Of a stretch of 40,418 nt of DNA, positions 1-8,723 are shown piece after piece; the first letter of the stretch is position 1, and every line of letters starts with the position of its first letter. Position numbers and translations under genes: made by a program. Source of the stretch: Aquabacterium sp. (GTDB lineage: Bacteria > Pseudomonadota > Gammaproteobacteria > Burkholderiales > Burkholderiaceae_C); assembly GCA_023150345.1 (NCBI GenBank), contig JAKLLB010000032.1:1-40418 (forward strand). The letters run 5' to 3'. Below the pieces are notes generated by a model that was not told the DNA's origin, did not search any database, and saw nothing but the letters and a program-made list of their open reading frames with translations.

Positions 1-129
1 AAGCTGACCATCGCACTGGAGGTGTCCGAACGCTGCCTGGTCATGGGACATGGCCAGATCGTGTTCGAGGGCACGCCTGCAGAACTCAAGGCCAACGCCT
101 ATATTCGCAAGGAGTGGCTGGAGGTGTAG
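1..129 (+). CDS. LivF-like ABC transporter ATP-binding protein, C-terminal fragment
   Basis: The window opens inside this gene; only the last 42 codons and the TAG stop are present. The visible tail has the pattern seen at the C-terminus of branched-chain amino-acid (LivF/LivG) ATPases: a degenerate SERCLVMGHGQIVFEGTP stretch (the region after the H-loop, with the typical G.I...G.P.EL pattern), then an ending in YIRKEWLEV, close to the Y-L-G tails of LivF. The ATPase would sit on the cytoplasmic face and power uptake of a small amino-acid-like or carboxylate substrate. No nucleotide-binding motif can be checked because the Walker and signature motifs lie outside the window. A hairpin follows directly, so this is probably the last gene of its operon. 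Confidence 0.8.
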   Translation, partial: KLTIALEVSERCLVMGHGQIVFEGTPAELKANAYIRKEWLEV

Positions 130-150
130 GCCCGGCACGCAGCTCGCGCA

Positions 151-203
151 AACGGCCGGTGCGCTGTCACGCCCACGACAGGCGCCGGCCGTTGTTGCTT
201 TCT
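151..203 (+). terminator. Probable rho-independent terminator of the upstream ABC operon
   Basis: Positions 151-159 (AACGGCCGG) are perfectly complementary to 185-193 (CCGGCCGTT). The stem can extend three more pairs inward (160-162 with 182-184, one of them a G-U). A modest T-rich stretch (GTTGCTTTCT) follows. The hairpin lies 21 bases after the ABC gene stop and before the operator of the next operon. The T tract is interrupted, so efficiency is uncertain. Confidence 0.55.
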
Positions 204-208
204 AGAAT

Positions 209-222
209 CGAACGATCGTTCG
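209..222. promoter_or_regulatory. 14-bp perfect palindrome, candidate TetR-family operator
   Basis: CGAACGATCGTTCG is a perfect inverted repeat 33 bases upstream of the ATG of the fatty-acid oxidation operon. Its form (GAAC/GTTC arms around a short core) is like operators of TetR-type repressors that sense acyl-CoA, such as the PsrA/FadR-type regulators of beta-oxidation genes. No regulator gene is adjacent in the window, so the cognate protein is unknown. Confidence 0.5.
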
Positions 223-255
223 TTTCGCTGTTTTCACCGCAATGAAAGGGGCCCC

Positions 256-2349
256 ATGAGCGCCAGCTATGAAGTTCGCGACGGCGTTGCCGTCATCACG
301 CTGAACAACCCGCCGGTCAACGGCCTGGGCTACGACACTCGCGTGGGCATCACCCAGGGGCTGGAGCAGGCCCAGTCCGACGCGGCGGTGCGGGCCATTG
401 TCATCACCGGGGGTGGCAAGGCGTTTTCGGGCGGTGCGGACATCCGCGAGTTCGGCACGCCCAGGGCGATCGCCGAGCCCAACCTGCTGAGCGTCATCCG
501 CGCCATCGAGCTGTGCAGCAAGCCGGTGGTGGCCGCCGTGCACAGCGTGGCCATGGGCGGCGGCCTGGAGCTCGCGCTGGGTTGCCACTACCGCGTCACC
601 GCGCCCGGCGCGCAGATTGCGCTGCCCGAGGTGAAGCTCGGCCTCATCCCCGGGGCGGGGGCCACCCAGCGCCTGCCGCGCGTGCTCGGTCTGGAGACGG
701 CGCTCAACATGATCGTCAGCGGCGAGACGGTCAAGAGCGACGTGCTGGCCGCGCTGCCCGGTCAGAAGCTGTTCCAGCAGGTGATCGAGGGCGACCTGCT
801 TGCCGGCGCCATCGCGTATGCGCTGCAGGTGGCCGACCAGCGCCCGCTGCCGCTGGTGCGCGAGCTGAAGGTCACGCATCCCAATGCCGAGGCCTACCTG
901 CAGTTTGCGCGCAACATGGTCAAGGGCATGTCCAAGAACTTCCCGGCGCCGGGCAAGTGCGTCGATGCGGTGGAGATGTCGGTCAAGCGCAAGTTCGACG
1001 AGGGGATGACCGGCGAGCGCGAGATCTTCCTCGCGCTGATGCTCACGCCCGAGTGCAAGGCGTTGCGCCATGCCTTCCTGGGCGAACGCGCGGCGAGCAA
1101 GATTCCCGATGTGCCCGAGGGCACGCCGGTGCGCGAGGTGCGCACGGTGGGCGTGATCGGCGCAGGCACCATGGGCGGCGGCATCACCATGAACTTCCTG
1201 AACGCCGGCATTCCCGTCACCCTGCTCGAGATGAAGCAGGAGGCACTCGATCGCGGCGTGGCCACCATCCGCAAGAACTACGAGGCCCAGGTCAAGAAGG
1301 GCAAGCTCAAGCAGGACAAGTACGAGCAGCGCATGGCCCTGCTCGGCACCACGCTGCGCTACGACGACTTGAAGGACGCCGATCTCGTCATCGAGGCGGT
1401 GTTCGAGGAGATGGGCGTCAAGGAGGCGGTATTCACGCAACTCGATGCGATCGCCAAGCCTGGCGCGATCCTGGCCAGCAACACCTCCACGCTCGACGTC
1501 GACAAGATCGCCGCGTGCACCAAGCGGCCGCAGGACGTCGTGGGCCTGCACTTTTTCAGCCCAGCCAATGTCATGAAGCTGCTGGAGGTGGTGCGCGGCA
1601 AGGCCACAGGCAAGGACGTGCTGGCCACGGTGATGGGCGTTGCCAAGAAGATCAAGAAGACGGCGGTGGTTTCGGGCGTGTGCGACGGCTTCATCGGCAA
1701 CCGCATGATCGAGCAGTACGGGCGCCAGGCCGGCTACCTGCTCGACGAAGGCTGCACGCCCAGCCAGGTGGACAGGGCGATCGAGAAGTTCGGCTTTGCG
1801 ATGGGGCCGTTCCGCATGGGCGACCTGGCGGGCAACGACATCGGCTGGGCCATCCGCAAGCGCAGAGCGCAAGAGCGGCCGAACATGCGCTACAGCAAGA
1901 CGGCCGATCTGCTGTGCGAGATGGGCCGCTTCGGCCAGAAGACGGGCGCAGGCTGGTACGACTACCGCGAAGGCAAGCGCGACGCCATCGCCTCGCCAGT
2001 GGTCGAGCAGATGATCGCCGACTACCGCAAAGAGCAGGGCATCAAGCCACGCAAGATCAGCGACGACGAGATCGTGCAGCGGCTGGTGTACTCCCTGGTC
2101 AACGAGGCGGCGCGCATCCTCGAGGAAGGCATCGCCAGCAAGGCCAGCGACATCGACATGGTCTACCTCACCGGCTACGGCTTCCCGCTGCACCGTGGCG
2201 GCCCGCTGTGCTATGCCGATACCGTGGGCCTGTACAACGTGGCCGCCGCCATGAAGCGATTCGCCGCCAACCCGCACGACGATGCCGGCTTCTGGCAGCC
2301 CGCACCGCTGCTGGCGCGGCTGGCCGCCGAGGGCAAGACCTTCAACTGA
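256..2349 (+). CDS. Fused enoyl-CoA hydratase / 3-hydroxyacyl-CoA dehydrogenase (FadJ/FadB-like)
   Basis: This 697-residue bifunctional beta-oxidation enzyme hydrates 2-enoyl-CoA and then oxidises the 3-hydroxyacyl-CoA with NAD+. Residues 1-190 form the crotonase domain, with the oxyanion-hole segments GGGKAFSGGADI and AMGGGLELALG and the catalytic-glutamate region LPEVKLGLIPGAGATQRLP. A Rossmann domain starts near residue 298 (GVIGAGTMGGGI), followed by LHFFSPANVMKLLEVV with the catalytic histidine, and a duplicated C-terminal dehydrogenase domain. Length and order fit the stand-alone FadJ-like alpha subunit; there is no epimerase/isomerase extension. The ATG is preceded by GAAAGGGG. It is the first gene of an operon with a thiolase and acyl-CoA dehydrogenase, so a role in acyl-CoA degradation is well supported. 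Chain-length specificity cannot be read from the sequence. Confidence 0.93.
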   Translation: MSASYEVRDGVAVITLNNPPVNGLGYDTRVGITQGLEQAQSDAAVRAIVITGGGKAFSGGADIREFGTPRAIAEPNLLSVIRAIELCSKPVVAAVHSVAMGGGLELALGCHYRVTAPGAQIALPEVKLGLIPGAGATQRLPRVLGLETALNMIVSGETVKSDVLAALPGQKLFQQVIEGDLLAGAIAYALQVADQRPLPLVRELKVTHPNAEAYLQFARNMVKGMSKNFPAPGKCVDAVEMSVKRKFDEGMTGEREIFLALMLTPECKALRHAFLGERAASKIPDVPEGTPVREVRTVGVIGAGTMGGGITMNFLNAGIPVTLLEMKQEALDRGVATIRKNYEAQVKKGKLKQDKYEQRMALLGTTLRYDDLKDADLVIEAVFEEMGVKEAVFTQLDAIAKPGAILASNTSTLDVDKIAACTKRPQDVVGLHFFSPANVMKLLEVVRGKATGKDVLATVMGVAKKIKKTAVVSGVCDGFIGNRMIEQYGRQAGYLLDEGCTPSQVDRAIEKFGFAMGPFRMGDLAGNDIGWAIRKRRAQERPNMRYSKTADLLCEMGRFGQKTGAGWYDYREGKRDAIASPVVEQMIADYRKEQGIKPRKISDDEIVQRLVYSLVNEAARILEEGIASKASDIDMVYLTGYGFPLHRGGPLCYADTVGLYNVAAAMKRFAANPHDDAGFWQPAPLLARLAAEGKTFN

Positions 2350-2370
2350 CGGGCCACCGGGCGCACCGCC

Positions 2371-3861
2371 ATGATCCGCCGTGTCCTGCTGGCCGGTGCC
2401 GCGTTGCTGGTGCTGCTCGTGGTCGTGCTCGGTGTCAACACGCTGACCAAGGGATCGCGCCAGTTGCAGGTGCCCGCGGTGGCGGGCCCGAAGGTCGACG
2501 CGCAAGCGGTGGGCGAGTCGCTCTCTCGTGCGATCCGGGCCCGCACGGTCTCGTCGGCCAGCGATGCCGCGCTGAACGCCGATCAGTTCGAGGCGTTGCA
2601 GGCGCATCTTCGCCAGCGCTACCCCCGTGTCCATGCGCAACTCAAGCGCGAAGTCATCGGCGGGCTCAGCCTGCTCTACACCTGGGCCGGAACCGATGCG
2701 TCGGCGCCGGCCATCGCGTTGATGGCGCACCAGGACGTGGTGCCCATCGCGCCCGGCACCGAGGGCGACTGGCTGGCCGAGCCCTTCGCAGGCACCATCA
2801 GGGACGGCTATGTCTGGGGCCGTGGTGCCTGGGACGACAAGTCCAACCTCATCAGCCAGCTCGAGGCGGTCGAATCGCTGCTGGGCGAAGACTTCGTGCC
2901 GAGGCGCACCGTCTACCTCGTATTTGGTGCGGATGAGGAAGTGGGCGGCGAGCGCGGCGCCCTGCAGATCTCGCGCCTGCTGCAGCAGCGCGGCGTCAAG
3001 CTCGAATACGTGATCGACGAGGGTCTGCTGCTCACGCAGGGCATCCTCAAGGGACTGAAGGCGCCTGCGGCGCTGGTGGGCGTGGCCGAGAAGGGCTATG
3101 TGTCGGTGCGCATGCAGGCCAAGGCGCCGCCCGGTCATTCGTCGCTGCCTCCGGCCGTGCCCGGGCAGCAGGCCATTGCGCAGATCAGCCGGGCGCTGGT
3201 GGCGTTGGACAGCCAGCCCATGCCGGCGTCCATCGGCGGAGTCGCGGGCGACATGTTCGACGTGCTGGCACCCGAAATGGACGGCCTGCAGCGGGTGGTG
3301 CTGTCCAACCGCTGGCTGTTCGGTCCTTTGCTCGTGCGCCAGCTCGAGCAGGCTGGCAGCACCAACGCGCTGCTGCGCACCACCACGGCGCTGACGATCG
3401 TCAACGCGGGCAACAAGGACAATGTCCTGCCCGGTCGTGCCGAGGCCGTGGTGAACTTCAGGCTGGCCCCGGGCGACAGCCGGCAGACCGTGGTCGAGCA
3501 TGTTCGGCGCACCATCGCCAACGAGGCCATCGAGGTGGCGCCACTGCCAGGAGGCGGCGAGCCTTCGGCCGTGGCCGACACTGCGGCGCCGTCCTATCAG
3601 GCCGTCAACCGCACGGTGCGCGAGGTGTTCCCCGGTGCCTTGGTGGCACCAGGGCTGATGCTGGCCGGCACCGACTCGCGTCACTTCGAGCCGTTCACGC
3701 GCCAGATCTATCGCTTCTCGCCGGTGCGTGCCGGCCCTGAAGACCTCTCGCGCTTTCACGGCACCAACGAGCGCATTTCGCTGGCCAATCTGGCCGAGAT
3801 GGTGCGCTTCTATCACCGCCTGCTGCAGCACACGGCCGGCGCGCCTGGCGCAAGCCGCTGA
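2371..3861 (+). CDS. Membrane-anchored M20 family metallopeptidase (PM20D1/carboxypeptidase S-like)
   Basis: This 496-residue protein has an N-terminal hydrophobic segment (residues 5-22) that probably anchors it with the catalytic domain outside the cytoplasm. The dinuclear-zinc ligand motifs of clan MH are visible: AHQDVVP (about residue 120), GRGAWDDK (about 150), the catalytic/metal pair in ADEEVGG (about 190) and a late GTDSRHF histidine. The long form with this N-terminus resembles the PM20D1/CPS1 group, whose animal member makes and cleaves N-fatty-acyl amino acids; other relatives are simple carboxypeptidases. It starts 21 bases after the hydratase/dehydrogenase and precedes the thiolase, so it is co-transcribed with fatty-acid oxidation genes. 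Cleavage of an N-acyl amino acid that feeds the acyl chain into this operon is an attractive but unproven inference. Confidence 0.85.
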   Translation: MIRRVLLAGAALLVLLVVVLGVNTLTKGSRQLQVPAVAGPKVDAQAVGESLSRAIRARTVSSASDAALNADQFEALQAHLRQRYPRVHAQLKREVIGGLSLLYTWAGTDASAPAIALMAHQDVVPIAPGTEGDWLAEPFAGTIRDGYVWGRGAWDDKSNLISQLEAVESLLGEDFVPRRTVYLVFGADEEVGGERGALQISRLLQQRGVKLEYVIDEGLLLTQGILKGLKAPAALVGVAEKGYVSVRMQAKAPPGHSSLPPAVPGQQAIAQISRALVALDSQPMPASIGGVAGDMFDVLAPEMDGLQRVVLSNRWLFGPLLVRQLEQAGSTNALLRTTTALTIVNAGNKDNVLPGRAEAVVNFRLAPGDSRQTVVEHVRRTIANEAIEVAPLPGGGEPSAVADTAAPSYQAVNRTVREVFPGALVAPGLMLAGTDSRHFEPFTRQIYRFSPVRAGPEDLSRFHGTNERISLANLAEMVRFYHRLLQHTAGAPGASR

Positions 3862-3891
3862 ATACCGTTTCCATTTCCGCAGGAGCCCCGC

Positions 3892-5067
<1,176 letters not shown>

Positions 5068-5084
5068 GCGCCGCGCCCGCTGCC

Positions 5085-6941
5085 ATGCGCGCCACCGTCG
5101 AGTTCCTGCTGCACGACTGGCTGGACGTGCAGCGGCTCATCGAGCATCCGCGCTACGCCGACCACAGCCGCGAGACCTTCGCACAGGTGCTCGACACCTG
5201 CGAGCGCATCGCCCGCGAGAAGTACGCGCCGTACAACCGCCTGGTCGACGTGGAGGAACCCCGCCTCGAGGGCGATCGCGTCGTGCTGCCCGAGGCCACG
5301 CGGCAGGCCTGGCGCGCCTATGCCGACAGCGGCATGCTCGCTGCCGCGCAAGACTACGCGCTCGGTGGCATGCAACTGCCCTATGTCGTGGAGGCCGCGG
5401 CCAATGCGTTTTTCGCGCGGGCATCGGTGAGCATCGGTGCGGGCATGCTCACCACGGCCAACGCCAACCTGCTCATGGTGCATGGCAGCGCCCTGCAGCA
5501 GCAGGTGTTCGCGCACAACGAGTTCAACGGCCGTTACTCGGGCACGATGTGCCTGTCGGAACCCCAGGCCGGATCGAGCCTGTCGGACATCACCACCCGC
5601 GCCGAGCCTGACGGGGCAGGGTACGCCGACGACCCACTGGGCCCGCGCTACCGCCTGCGCGGCAGCAAGATGTGGATCTCGGCCGGCGAGCACGAGCTCA
5701 CCGAGAACATCATCCACCTCGTCCTGGCCAAGATCCCGGGGCCCGACAGCCAGCTGATGGCGGGCACCCGCGGCATTTCGCTGTTCATCGTGCCGCGCCA
5801 GCTCGTCGGCAGCGACGGACAACTCACTGGCGAGCGCAACGACGTTGCGCTGGCGGGCCTGAACCACAAGTGCGGCTGGCGCGGCACCACCAACACGCTG
5901 CTGAACTTCGGCGAGGGCCGCTACCCGGTGCGGGCACAGGGCGGCGGCGGGCTCGACGGCGCCGGCGCCGGTGCCATCGGCTACCGCGTGGGGCAGCCCG
6001 GCGAGGGCCTGCGCTGCATGTTCCACATGATGAACGAGGCGCGCATCGCCGTGGGCCTGGCAGCGGCGATGCTGGGCATGGCCGGCTACGAGGCGTCGCT
6101 GGACTACGCGCGCCAGCGCCCGCAGGGCCGGCCCATCACCGGCGCCGGCAAGAACGCCGCCGCGCCGCAGGTGGCCATCATCGAGCACGCCGACGTCAAG
6201 CGCATGCTGCTGGCGCAGAAGGCCTATGTCGAAGGCGCGCTGGCGCTGGGCCTGTATTGCGCCCGCCTGGTCGACGAGCAGCGCACGGCAGCGCCCGCGG
6301 CGGCGCGCGAGGCTGCGCTGCTGCTGGAGGTGCTCACGCCGGTGGCCAAGAGCTGGCCCAGCGAGTGGTGCCTGGAGGCCAACAGCCTGGCCATCCAGGT
6401 GCATGGCGGCTACGGCTATACGCGCGACTTCCCGGTGGAGCAGTACTGGCGCGACAACCGCTTGAACATGATCCACGAGGGCACGCACGGCATCCAGGCG
6501 CTCGATCTGCTCGGGCGCAAGGTGCTGATGGAGGACGGCGCCGGGCTTGCGCTGCTGGCTGCGCGCATCGCCGGCACGGCCGCGCGTGCACGGGCATCGG
6601 CCACGCCGCGCGCATCTGAGCAGGCGCAGGCGCTGCTGGCGGCGGTGCAGCGCGTGGCCGAGACCACCCGCGGGGCTTGGGCCACTGCCGTGCCCGAGGA
6701 GGCGCTGGCCAATGCCACGCCCTACCTGCAGGCCTTCGGCCATGTGGTGCTGGCCTGGATGTGGCTCGAGCTGGCCCTGGCGGCGCAGGCCGTGCGGCAG
6801 CGCGACGCCGACTTCGCTCAGGGCAAGCTGCAAGCCTGCCGCTACTTCTACGAGTATGAACTGCCTCGCATCGATGCCTGGCTGGCGCCGGTGGCCGCGC
6901 GCAACGACACCTGCCGCGCCATGCTGGACGCCTGGTTCTGA
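5085..6941 (+). CDS. Long-form acyl-CoA dehydrogenase (DmdC/AcdA-like, ~600 aa class)
   Basis: This 618-residue FAD enzyme introduces the alpha-beta double bond in acyl-CoA. I chose ATG 5085, 17 bases after the thiolase stop, because the protein then begins at the family-typical short N-terminal segment; the frame stays open further upstream but that part shadows the thiolase. Visible features are the flavin-binding MCLSEPQAGSSLSDITTRA, the substrate-domain KMWISAGEHELTENIIHLVLA, and the catalytic glutamate in NMIHEGTHGIQALDLLGRKV (E465). A C-terminal extension of about 130 residues after the dehydrogenase core places it with the approximately 600-residue class that includes 3-methylmercaptopropionyl-CoA dehydrogenase (DmdC) and FadE5-type proteins, not the 380-residue class. 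Substrate unknown; neighbours point to fatty or branched acyl-CoA. Confidence 0.9.
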   Translation: MRATVEFLLHDWLDVQRLIEHPRYADHSRETFAQVLDTCERIAREKYAPYNRLVDVEEPRLEGDRVVLPEATRQAWRAYADSGMLAAAQDYALGGMQLPYVVEAAANAFFARASVSIGAGMLTTANANLLMVHGSALQQQVFAHNEFNGRYSGTMCLSEPQAGSSLSDITTRAEPDGAGYADDPLGPRYRLRGSKMWISAGEHELTENIIHLVLAKIPGPDSQLMAGTRGISLFIVPRQLVGSDGQLTGERNDVALAGLNHKCGWRGTTNTLLNFGEGRYPVRAQGGGGLDGAGAGAIGYRVGQPGEGLRCMFHMMNEARIAVGLAAAMLGMAGYEASLDYARQRPQGRPITGAGKNAAAPQVAIIEHADVKRMLLAQKAYVEGALALGLYCARLVDEQRTAAPAAAREAALLLEVLTPVAKSWPSEWCLEANSLAIQVHGGYGYTRDFPVEQYWRDNRLNMIHEGTHGIQALDLLGRKVLMEDGAGLALLAARIAGTAARARASATPRASEQAQALLAAVQRVAETTRGAWATAVPEEALANATPYLQAFGHVVLAWMWLELALAAQAVRQRDADFAQGKLQACRYFYEYELPRIDAWLAPVAARNDTCRAMLDAWF

Positions 6942-6992
6942 ATCCCCCGTTCCACCCCACACTCCCACACACCCAGACCCACAAGGACAGCG

Positions 6993-7784
6993 ATGAGTAC
7001 CCCCGTTCAGCAATTGTTCGACCTTCGCGGGCGCGTTGCCCTCGTCACCGGCGGCTCGCGCGGTCTGGGCCTGCAAATTGCCGAGGCCCTTGGTGAAGCC
7101 GGCGCCAAGGTCATGCTCACGTCGCGCAAGGCCAGCGACCTGGAGGAGTCGGTGGCGCACCTCAGCCAGCGCGGCATCGACGCCCGATGGATCGCCGCCG
7201 ACGCCAGCTCACCCGATGATGCGCGCCGCGTCTGCGCCGAAACCCTGGAGCGCCTGGGCGCCGTCGACATCCTGGTCAACAACGCCGGTGCCGCCTGGGG
7301 CTCGCCGGCCGAAGATCATCCGCTGGAGGCCTGGGACAAGGTGATGAACCTCAATATCCGCAGCGTCTTCGTGTTCAGCCAGGCCATCGGCAAGCTGTGC
7401 ATGATTCCGCGGCGCAGCGGTCGCATCATCAACATCGCCAGCATCGCAGGCCTGGGCGGCAACCCGCCCGGCATGGAGACCGTCGCCTACAACACGAGCA
7501 AGGGCGCGGTCATCAGCTTCACCCGCACCTTGGCCTGCGAGTGGGGCGAGCACGGCATCACGGTCAACGCCATTGCGCCGGGCTTCTTCCCGAGCAAGAT
7601 GACGCGCGGCACCCTCGACCGCCTGGGCGAGGACACGCTGGCCTCGCATGCGCCGCTCAAGCGACTGGGCGACGACGACGACCTCAAGGGCGCCGCGCTG
7701 TTGTTCGCATCGGCCGCGGGCAAGCACATCACCGGCCAGATCCTGGCGATCGACGGTGGTGTATCGGCCGTGACCGGCGGCTGA
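6993..7784 (+). CDS. SDR family oxidoreductase (FabG-like)
   Basis: A 263-residue classical short-chain dehydrogenase. It shows the cofactor motif TGGSRGLG near residue 19, the structural NNAGA near 95, the active-site pair in YNTSKGA and the C-terminal GQILAIDGGVSA typical of FabG-like ketoreductases. An arginine next to the glycine motif (GGSRG) and R45-K46 after the second strand favour NADP(H). An AAGGACAGCG ribosome site precedes the ATG. It lies between the acyl-CoA dehydrogenase and another SDR, so it probably reduces or oxidises a 3-oxo/3-hydroxy intermediate of the same degradation pathway; the actual substrate cannot be deduced. Confidence 0.88.
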   Translation: MSTPVQQLFDLRGRVALVTGGSRGLGLQIAEALGEAGAKVMLTSRKASDLEESVAHLSQRGIDARWIAADASSPDDARRVCAETLERLGAVDILVNNAGAAWGSPAEDHPLEAWDKVMNLNIRSVFVFSQAIGKLCMIPRRSGRIINIASIAGLGGNPPGMETVAYNTSKGAVISFTRTLACEWGEHGITVNAIAPGFFPSKMTRGTLDRLGEDTLASHAPLKRLGDDDDLKGAALLFASAAGKHITGQILAIDGGVSAVTGG

Positions 7785-7810
7785 GGTTGGGCGCGGACGA
7801 GGGCCACGGC

Positions 7811-8710
7811 ATGGACGACTTCAAGGGCCGCACGGCGGTCATCACCGGCGCCGCCTCCGGCTTCGGGCTCGAGACGTCGCGCCTGGCGGCGCAACTGGGC
7901 ATGAACATCGTGATGGCCGACGTGCAGGCCGACGCGCTGGAACTGGCTGCGCGCGACCTGCAGGCGCTGGGCGCACAGGTGCTGACCCGGCACGTGGATG
8001 TGTCGAGTGCCGAGCAGGTGCAGGCGCTGGCCGATGCCACGCAGGCGCGCTTCGGGGCGCCGCACTTCGTGTTCAACAACGCTGGCGTGGGCTCCGGTGG
8101 CCTGATCTGGGAGAACTCGCTGGCCGACTGGCAGTGGGTGCTGGGTGTGAACCTGTGGGGTGTTGTCCACGGTGTGCGCTCGTTCACACCCATGATGCTG
8201 GCCGCCGCCGCCTCGGATACGGGTTATCGCGGCCACATCATGAACACGGCCTCCATGGCCGGGATGCTCAACCCGCCCAACATGGGCGTCTACAACGTAA
8301 GCAAGCATGCGGTGGTGTCGCTGAGCGAGACCCTGTACCAGGACCTCGCGCTGGTGACCGACCAGCTCAGTGCCCACGTGCTGTGCCCGTACTTCGTGCC
8401 CACCGCCATCCACCGCAGCGATCGGAACCGGCCGGCCGGCGCCGAGGCGGAGCAGCCCACCCGCAGCCAGATGATCTCGCGGGCGATGAGCGAGAAAGCC
8501 GTCTCCGGCGGCAAGGTCACCGCGGCGGATGTCGCCCGCATGGTGTTCGACGCACTGCGCGAGCGTCGCTTTTACGTCTTCAGTCACCCCAAGGCGCTGG
8601 GCTCCGTGCAGACGCGGCTGGAAGACGTGATGCAGATGCGCAACCCCAGCGACCCCTTTCGAGACCGACCCGAGATCGGCCAGCAGCTGCGGCAGGCGCT
8701 GCGCGGATAG
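7811..8710 (+). CDS. SDR family oxidoreductase
   Basis: A 299-residue short-chain dehydrogenase starting at ATG 7811, 26 bases after the previous gene. It has TGAASGFG (about residue 11), the acidic end of strand 2 in MADVQADALE, which favours NAD+, NNAGVGSGG near 92 and the catalytic YNVSKHA near 164. It is longer than the upstream SDR at the C-terminus, with an extended region containing the substrate-binding loop (FVPTAIHRSDRNRP). It is the last gene of the + strand operon, followed only 13 bases later by the stop of the oppositely oriented HDOD gene. Its role in acyl-CoA or alcohol oxidation is inferred from context. Confidence 0.87.
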   Translation: MDDFKGRTAVITGAASGFGLETSRLAAQLGMNIVMADVQADALELAARDLQALGAQVLTRHVDVSSAEQVQALADATQARFGAPHFVFNNAGVGSGGLIWENSLADWQWVLGVNLWGVVHGVRSFTPMMLAAAASDTGYRGHIMNTASMAGMLNPPNMGVYNVSKHAVVSLSETLYQDLALVTDQLSAHVLCPYFVPTAIHRSDRNRPAGAEAEQPTRSQMISRAMSEKAVSGGKVTAADVARMVFDALRERRFYVFSHPKALGSVQTRLEDVMQMRNPSDPFRDRPEIGQQLRQALRG

Positions 8711-8723
8711 TTCGGCTACCCCA

